Assembly (NCBI RefSeq): GCF_007558725.1
Contig: NZ_VLPL01000002.1
Location: 434,001 to 498,000 of the forward strand
Direction: 5' to 3'
Length of the DNA stretch: 64,000 bases
Source of the DNA: Fluviicola chungangensis
GTDB taxonomy: Bacteria; Bacteroidota; Bacteroidia; Flavobacteriales_D; Crocinitomicaceae
Positions 58,947 through 64,000 of the stretch are shown here, in pieces. Every line of letters starts with the position of its first letter. Position 1 is the stretch's first letter. The notes below the pieces were generated by a model that made no database searches, had not been told where the DNA came from, and saw nothing but the letters and a program-made list of their open reading frames with translations. Both the position numbers and the translations under genes were made by a program.

Positions 58947-60884
58947 CTTTATCCCCATCACGCACACATCATCCGTCTGCTCGTGGTTTCCTTTCCAGGT
59001 TTCAAATTCTTCTTTTAATGAGGCTTTCAGTTCCGAACCGCTCTTATCTTTATGAGCCTGGATGAATTCTTTGAAAGTGGCATACTTATATTTCTTGTTT
59101 TTCGGTCCGCCGAATTGATCTGCATAACCGTCGGAAAACAAGATGATCCAATCGTTTGCTTCCAGTTGGATTTCATGTGTTGTAAACGGTTTTGCTCCGT
59201 CAAACTGACCAACCGGTTGTTTATCCGGACTAGTAATCAAAATTTCTTCCCCGCGGAAAATCCACAAAGGATTGTTGGCACCCGTCCATTGAAGGATTTT
59301 AGTGTCGTGATTGAAACAAGCCAGTGAAATATCCATCCCGTCTTTTACGGAGCGGGCCTCTTTTGTAAGTGTTTGAACGACCAATTCACGCACGTGATCC
59401 AATAATTCCCCGGTAGTTTGGTTCGGATTTACAGCCAGGGATTGGTACAACGCATTGATACATAAAACACTGACCATAGCCCCCGGAACACCGTGACCCG
59501 TACAATCTGCAACTGCAAACCAACTCAGATGATCACGCTTTTCAAACCAAAAGAAATCTCCGGCAATGATGTCTTTCGGAGCGTAATAGACGAATGCATT
59601 CTCATCGAAACTGGCCTGGATCTCGCTTTCCAATGGCAATAATGCTTGTTGGATGAAGCGGGCGTATTGAATACTTTCTACGATCTCGTGGTTTTTGTGC
59701 TCGACAATTAATTTTTGTTCGTTGAGTTCCTGCGTTCGCTCTACCACTTTTTCTTCCAGGTTTTCATAGGAATGCCGCAATTTCTGCATCATCGAATTAA
59801 AATTCTTCGAAAGCAAATCCAATTCCAGGCTTCCAGTGATCTCGATCGTTTGGTCCAGATTATCCGTCGAGATAGTTTCCGTCTTTAATGCCAGTTCCTG
59901 GATGGGTTTGGTGAGTTTTCGCGAACGGAAATAAACGATAACGGTTAGAATGACCAAAGTAACTCCGAAAATAATGCCAAAACGAAGCAACAGGCCGTTG
60001 ATCAGGTTTTGATAAGGCAGATCGTTCGTTCCCAATTCCAATACATAACCCGAATACAGTTTGGATTCCAGAACGGGAAGAAAAACATATTCTGTGAACT
60101 CTTTGCCTTTGGAATCCGGATCATCGTTCTCAATGGTCACATTCTTTCCGCGATCCAAACACTGGAGATAGGCTTTTTGCAGTTCGGGATTGGTAATGCT
60201 GACATCGGGAATTCCTTTGACGCCTAGGTACAATTCTACCCGGTTGATCGCTTCAAAACGTTTGTCTAAACCGCGGATCTTGGAAAGCAGCAGTTGTTTG
60301 AACTCATCTGCGGATTTGGAATAGAAACCCAGTTCGATGATGTGTTTCCTGTCGAATGAAGTCTGGTAGCTGTATTTCTTGATCTTCCCGGTCTTGATCT
60401 CCAGCCCGAATCGGTCCTCCTTAAATTTTTTGGATTGGAAGATCTGGTTGAAGAAAGGGATGAACGTTTTATTGAGTTTTTTGAAATCCAGTCCCAGGTC
60501 CGGTTTGAATGTCGTGTTGACAATCTTCAGGTTCCGGTCGATGAGGTAAATATCTTCCCGCTTGGGATCCATTCCGAGAGAAGATCGTAAAGCATTCAGA
60601 TCAATAGATTGTGCGTTTTGTTTTGCCAGGACGAATTGAATTTCGGTGGAAATATGTTCCATCCGCTCAATCAATGACTGCTCATGTGCGCGCATGGAGA
60701 AATCGTAGTATTCGATCAAATTCCGCGTTTCTTCCACAATATTCTTCTTCTGCTGTTGAATATCGCTTTCAACCTTATCAAGGTTGTATTGATAGGTGAG
60801 GTAGAAAACAATGGAAAAGATCAATAGCACGGGAACCAAAATGTTCACCAGCAGCTGTCGTAGGATACTTTTTTTCGTTTTCAC
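58938..60884 (-). CDS. Sensor SpoIIE-type phosphatase with HAMP domain
   Basis: 648 residues starting with GTG at 60884. Membrane helix about 12-33, an extracytoplasmic sensor region of about 260 residues, second helix (GIIFGVTLVILTVIVYF) about 300-318, a HAMP (about 320-375), a coiled coil (LEEKVVERTQELNEQKLIVE) and the PP2C_SpoIIE domain with DIIAGDFFWFEKRDH, DCTGHGVPGAMVSVLC, VKDGMDISLACF, LFSDGYADQFGGPKN. It dephosphorylates a Ser/Thr target, probably in a partner-switch cascade. The catalytic end is very close to that at 20221-21570; the sensor part is different. Confidence 0.85.
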   Translation of the reverse strand: MKTKKSILRQLLVNILVPVLLIFSIVFYLTYQYNLDKVESDIQQQKKNIVEETRNLIEYYDFSMRAHEQSLIERMEHISTEIQFVLAKQNAQSIDLNALRSSLGMDPKREDIYLIDRNLKIVNTTFKPDLGLDFKKLNKTFIPFFNQIFQSKKFKEDRFGLEIKTGKIKKYSYQTSFDRKHIIELGFYSKSADEFKQLLLSKIRGLDKRFEAINRVELYLGVKGIPDVSITNPELQKAYLQCLDRGKNVTIENDDPDSKGKEFTEYVFLPVLESKLYSGYVLELGTNDLPYQNLINGLLLRFGIIFGVTLVILTVIVYFRSRKLTKPIQELALKTETISTDNLDQTIEITGSLELDLLSKNFNSMMQKLRHSYENLEEKVVERTQELNEQKLIVEHKNHEIVESIQYARFIQQALLPLESEIQASFDENAFVYYAPKDIIAGDFFWFEKRDHLSWFAVADCTGHGVPGAMVSVLCINALYQSLAVNPNQTTGELLDHVRELVVQTLTKEARSVKDGMDISLACFNHDTKILQWTGANNPLWIFRGEEILITSPDKQPVGQFDGAKPFTTHEIQLEANDWIILFSDGYADQFGGPKNKKYKYATFKEFIQAHKDKSGSELKASLKEEFETWKGNHEQTDDVCVMGIKLV

Positions 60885-61047
60885 GGTGTGAATGTATGGA
60901 AATTGTGGGAGAGAAGGTCAATAGAAGGATTTTAGATGGAAGAAATAGGGCAAATGCGGTATAGGTTCGATATTATTCATTGGATTTAATGAATTGTTCA
61001 TTTTGGAATTCTGTTGTGTTTTCAAATAGTATTATTGCAAGAAAAAA

Positions 61048-61893
61048 ATGAGAACCCTTCTAACCCTGGCATTAATTACACTATTTCAATTCAGTTCCTG
61101 GAGTCAGAATTTATATGTGACTGCTTCAACAGGGTATAATTTTTCTGCTGAAAAATCCAATTTTGATAATTTTTATTATAACAAATTAGTTGGTGCTTTC
61201 TATACTCAAAATAAAGATCGATTTGAATATTCTGTGGGGAAAGGAGTGAATTTTAATCTTGGAATAGGATATACAACCAAACAGGATATTGGATTTGAAT
61301 TGGAAGGATCTTATTTAATGGGAATGAAAACGATTGGGAAAACCGATTATTTCGTTTCTGATGTTTTTAAAAAGGAGATTTGGGGCTGTTTTTACAGAAT
61401 CAATCCAAGCATTTATTTGCTACGGCCCTTGAAAAAGTTATCACTTAAATTGTCAATTGGTGGTTTAATGGGCTTTGGAAAAATGTATTTGAATCAAAGC
61501 GTAACATATAACGAAGGGATGCCTGGTTTTCAATATGAAAATGAGTTTTCCGGAGGCTATTATTTGGGCTTTGAAGCAGGAATAAGTGTTTTATATCCAA
61601 TCAATAATCAGTTGAATTTATTTGTAGACGTAAATTGGATCAATGCTTATTTTTCCCCGATGCGTGGCAGGGTTACCAAATTTGTGTCCGGAGAACATGA
61701 TTATACAGATATCCTGGATGTATGGGATCGTGAGTTCACCTATTCTAATTCGGTTGATAAAATGTTTAATACTCCTGAAGAACCTGCTAATATGTTAAGA
61801 GAAAACTTCGCTGCAAGCAGTATTGGTTTACAAGTTGGGATTCAATGGAGCCTGTGGCACAAGGAAAAAAATAAAGAAGAGAAGGTAGATTAA
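61048..61893 (+). CDS. Outer-membrane beta-barrel protein
   Basis: 281 residues with a signal peptide (MRTLLTLALITLFQFSSWSQ). Alternating aromatic/hydrophobic beta strands such as NLYVTASTGYNFSAEKS, NFNLGIGYTTKQDIGFELEG, LKLSIGGLMGFGKMYLN, GLQVGIQWSLWH-like end fit a small barrel of the OmpW/outer-membrane-beta-barrel type. No plug or enzymatic motif. Stands alone and ends 5 bp before the palindrome at 61898-61927, which can terminate it. Function unknown. Confidence 0.75.
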   Translation: MRTLLTLALITLFQFSSWSQNLYVTASTGYNFSAEKSNFDNFYYNKLVGAFYTQNKDRFEYSVGKGVNFNLGIGYTTKQDIGFELEGSYLMGMKTIGKTDYFVSDVFKKEIWGCFYRINPSIYLLRPLKKLSLKLSIGGLMGFGKMYLNQSVTYNEGMPGFQYENEFSGGYYLGFEAGISVLYPINNQLNLFVDVNWINAYFSPMRGRVTKFVSGEHDYTDILDVWDREFTYSNSVDKMFNTPEEPANMLRENFAASSIGLQVGIQWSLWHKEKNKEEKVD

Positions 61894-61897
61894 ACAA

Positions 61898-61927
61898 GTA
61901 GGGGGGGCGATTAATCGCGCCCCCTAC
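61898..61927. repeat. Dispersed GCGATTAATCGC palindrome, copy 4 (long arms)
   Basis: The core GCGATTAATCGC is flanked by arms GTAGGGGG and CCCCCTAC, one internal mismatch in 30 bp. It lies between the convergent OMP and accC genes and may work as a bidirectional terminator. Confidence 0.75.
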
Positions 61928-61948
61928 GTTTCTATTATTTTCTATTTC

Positions 61949-63283
61949 CTAAAACTCAAACGTTTCCATGAACTTCGTAGTGAAGTTTCCTTCGTTGAAC
62001 TGTGGATCTTCCATCAGTTTTTGGTGGAAAGGAATCGTTGTTTTGATACCTTCGATGATGTATTCATCCAAAGCACGTTTCATTTTAAGAATTGCTTCTT
62101 CGCGTGTTTGAGCAACTACGATCAATTTTCCGATCATGGAGTCGTAGTTCGGCGGGATCGTGTAACCTGCGTAAGCATGAGTATCGATTCGCACACCGTG
62201 CCCTCCCGGAGAATGGTAGCTCGTAATTTTTCCCGGAGACGGACGGAAATCAGCATACGGGTCCTCTGCATTGATACGGCACTGGATCGCGTGCATTTGC
62301 GGATAGTAGTTCTTTCCGGAAATCTTTTCTCCGAAAGCAATTTTAATTTGCTCCTTGATCAAGTCGTAATTGATTACTTCTTCGGTAATCGTGTGCTCAA
62401 CCTGGATACGTGTGTTCATTTCCATGAAGTAGAAATCGCGGTTTTTGTCAACCAGGAATTCTACTGTTCCAACACCTTCGTAATTTACAGCCTTCGCAGC
62501 TTTAATTGCCGCCTGACCCATTCTTTCACGCAGTTCGTCAGTCATGAACGGAGAAGGAGTTTCTTCTACCAATTTCTGGTGACGGCGTTGGATGGAACAA
62601 TCGCGCTCAGATAAGTGACACGCATTTCCGTATTGATCACCTGCAATCTGGATCTCAATGTGGCGTGGTTCTTCAATGTATTTCTCCATGTAGATCCCGT
62701 CGTTCCCGAAAGCAGCACCTGCTTCCTGGCGCGCTGAATCCCAGGCAGCTTCCAATTCTTCTTCTTTCCAAACGATACGCATTCCTTTACCACCACCACC
62801 GGCAGTTGCTTTCAGAATGATCGGGTAAACCACTTTTTTAGCAGTCTCGCGTGCATCGTCCAAATCTTTCAGCAATCCTGTTGATCCCGGAATACAAGGA
62901 ACTCCGGCAGCGATCATGGTTGCTTTTGCAGTTGCTTTATCACCCATTCCGGCAATTTGTTCCGGCAATGCACCAATGAATTTGATGTTGTGTTCCTGGC
63001 AAACGCGTGAGAATTTTTCGTTCTCGGAAAGGAAACCGTATCCCGGGTGAATGGCATCTGCGTTGGTAATTTCTGCAGCTGCAATGATGTTTGCTATGGA
63101 CAAGTAAGATTTATTACTTGGGGCAGGTCCGATACAAACTGCTTCATCTGCAAAACGGACAGGTAAACTTTCTTTATCAGCAGTAGAATATACTGCAACC
63201 GTTTTGATGCCCATTTCTTTACAAGTACGAATAATACGTAAAGCAATCTCACCACGGTTGGCAATTAATATTTTTTTGAACAT
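61949..63283 (-). CDS. accC: Biotin carboxylase subunit of acetyl-CoA carboxylase
   Basis: 444 residues. ATP-grasp features: [20 protein letters not shown] at the start, glycine-rich [14 protein letters not shown] near 160, the metal/ATP loop [18 protein letters not shown] near 290. It carboxylates the biotin of AccB with bicarbonate and ATP, the first half of malonyl-CoA formation. Follows accB by 53 bp, as usual in the accB-accC operon. The carboxyltransferase subunits are elsewhere. Confidence 0.96.
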   Translation of the reverse strand: MFKKILIANRGEIALRIIRTCKEMGIKTVAVYSTADKESLPVRFADEAVCIGPAPSNKSYLSIANIIAAAEITNADAIHPGYGFLSENEKFSRVCQEHNIKFIGALPEQIAGMGDKATAKATMIAAGVPCIPGSTGLLKDLDDARETAKKVVYPIILKATAGGGGKGMRIVWKEEELEAAWDSARQEAGAAFGNDGIYMEKYIEEPRHIEIQIAGDQYGNACHLSERDCSIQRRHQKLVEETPSPFMTDELRERMGQAAIKAAKAVNYEGVGTVEFLVDKNRDFYFMEMNTRIQVEHTITEEVINYDLIKEQIKIAFGEKISGKNYYPQMHAIQCRINAEDPYADFRPSPGKITSYHSPGGHGVRIDTHAYAGYTIPPNYDSMIGKLIVVAQTREEAILKMKRALDEYIIEGIKTTIPFHQKLMEDPQFNEGNFTTKFMETFEF

Positions 63284-63336
63284 AAAATCATGTTTAATGA
63301 ATCACTAAGTTGTTGCGTTGCAAGACAACCCGTCTA

Positions 63337-63828
63337 TTAAGCAGGATCTACCAGGAATAACGGTTGATCGTATTCTACCGGAGAAGCATCATCAACTAAT
63401 ACTTTCACGATTTTACCGGTAAATTCAGCTTCAATTTCATTGAATAATTTCATCGCTTCGATGATACATACGGTTTCTCCTTTGTTTATGGATTGTCCAA
63501 CGCTAACGAAAGGTTCTTTATCCGGACCTGAAGAACGGTAGAATGTTCCGATCATCGGAGACTTAACCGTAATGTATTTTGAATCATCAGATGCAGCAGG
63601 TGCCGGTGCAGATTCTGCTGCCGGTGCACTTGCCGGAGCCGGTGCTGCAGCTGGAGCTGCCACCATTTGAGGAACAACCGGAGCCGCTGCTTGTACGATA
63701 ATCGGAGAATCAGATTTTTGCTTTTCTGATTTGATCGTTATTTTAAAGTCTTTTTGCTCAATTTCTACTTCCGTAACACCTGATTTTGCTACAAACTTAA
63801 TTAAGTCTTGGATTTCGTTCAGATTCAT
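63337..63828 (-). CDS. accB: Biotin carboxyl carrier protein of acetyl-CoA carboxylase
   Basis: 163 residues. The biotinyl domain ends with the classic EAMKLFNEIEAEF, biotinylated Lys127, and Gly-rich hammerhead turns (SPMIGTFYRSSGPDKEPF). An Ala/Pro-rich hinge (about 45-82) precedes it. Carries CO2 from AccC to the carboxyltransferase. Starts 35 bp after the fabH stop on the same strand: fabH-accB-accC order. Confidence 0.96.
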   Translation of the reverse strand: MNLNEIQDLIKFVAKSGVTEVEIEQKDFKITIKSEKQKSDSPIIVQAAAPVVPQMVAAPAAAPAPASAPAAESAPAPAASDDSKYITVKSPMIGTFYRSSGPDKEPFVSVGQSINKGETVCIIEAMKLFNEIEAEFTGKIVKVLVDDASPVEYDQPLFLVDPA

Positions 63829-63863
63829 ATCAGTATAATTTAATAGTTGTTTTTTCGATTATA

Positions 63864-64000
63864 TTAAGAATTATAAGCCCATTTTAAATAAACGGCACCC
63901 CATGTAAATCCACCACCAAAAGCAGATAGGATTAAGTTGTCGCCTTTTTTCAATTGCTTTTCCCAGTCCCATAAACAAAGTGGTAAAGTCCCTGCTGTTG
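63864..64000 (-). CDS. fabH: 3-oxoacyl-ACP synthase III, partial (3' end in window)
   Basis: The last about 45 codons are visible: [19 protein letters not shown] then [20 protein letters not shown] and WAYNS before [12 protein letters not shown] is the conserved FabH C-terminus; the Thr-Ala-Gly-Thr stretch corresponds to the region following the catalytic Asn. FabH starts fatty-acid synthesis by joining acetyl-CoA to malonyl-ACP. The rest lies beyond the window. Confidence 0.92.
   Translation of the reverse strand, partial: TAGTLPLCLWDWEKQLKKGDNLILSAFGGGFTWGAVYLKWAYNS

Noticed and set aside
1-64000. tRNA, rRNA, tmRNA, transposase or prophage genes
   Set aside because: I scanned for GTTCGAATC-type T-loops, DDE transposase, integrase and phage structural motifs and found none; mobile DNA here shows only as noncoding repeats.

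Overview
The window reads as a chromosomal segment of a marine or freshwater Bacteroidota, most likely order Flavobacteriales and close to Fluviicola/Crocinitomicaceae. Grounds: several secreted proteins carry C-terminal type IX secretion (T9SS) sorting domains; there is a SusC-like CarboxypepD_reg/TonB-dependent receptor; promoters of the Bacteroidota TAnnTTTG type can be seen; and families such as DUF4377, DUF4350 and SpoIIE-type phosphatases with membrane sensors are typical of the phylum. No tRNA, rRNA, insertion-sequence transposase or CRISPR array was recognised.

Layout. 0-7 kb: the tail of a secreted alpha/beta hydrolase, a DUF4377/META protein, small exported proteins, a saccharopine-reductase-like enzyme and a TPR lipoprotein. 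7-13.6 kb: 2-oxoglutarate dehydrogenase E2 and E1, a HAD hydrolase, methylmalonyl-CoA epimerase and a T9SS cargo. 13.8-24.4 kb: a peptide-binding lipoprotein with a TonB-dependent receptor, a CHAP amidase, a SpoIIE phosphatase, DUF2071, YwbE and an ALDH7-type aldehyde dehydrogenase. 24.4-34.3 kb: a 1455-residue T9SS protein, an AraC regulator with an NmrA-like reductase, a GCS-fold amidoligase-like protein paired with an NlpC/P60-like cysteine peptidase, and an MDR oxidoreductase. 34.4-48.6 kb is an accessory region: a HepT/MntA pair with a frameshifted toxin, a PhyH-centred gene run, a catalytically dead penicillin-binding-protein homologue, roughly 2.8 kb of repeat-rich DNA, an Imm22-like immunity gene, an XRE regulator with two PD-(D/E)XK-like proteins, and a HEPN-like/zinc-ribbon protein. 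48.7-57.3 kb: the conserved DUF58-MoxR-DUF4350-DUF4129-SpoIIM cluster behind an ECF sigma/anti-sigma pair. 57.4-64 kb: small exported and TonB-C proteins, a second SpoIIE phosphatase, an outer-membrane protein and the accC-accB-fabH fatty-acid genes.

How the genes fit together. The core genes describe an aerobic heterotroph: OGDH E1/E2 for the TCA cycle, a saccharopine-type reductase and ALDH7 for lysine breakdown, the epimerase for propionyl/methylmalonyl-CoA flux, and AccB/AccC/FabH for fatty-acid initiation. The sigma/anti-sigma and MoxR clusters and the two SpoIIE phosphatases suggest envelope and stress signalling.

The least explained part is 41.4-44.3 kb. Two arrays with an exact 21-bp period (one fused in frame to a small gene), a tandem 0.7-kb duplication bounded by hairpins, 90-bp flanking direct repeats, dispersed GCGATTAATCGC palindromes and five broken or altered relatives of one small gene lie together there. 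The intact relative, at 46.7 kb, sits opposite an XRE regulator behind an operator-like promoter. The amidoligase/peptidase pair at 30.9-33.3 kb and the dead PBP at 38-39.3 kb are the other candidates for undescribed biology.
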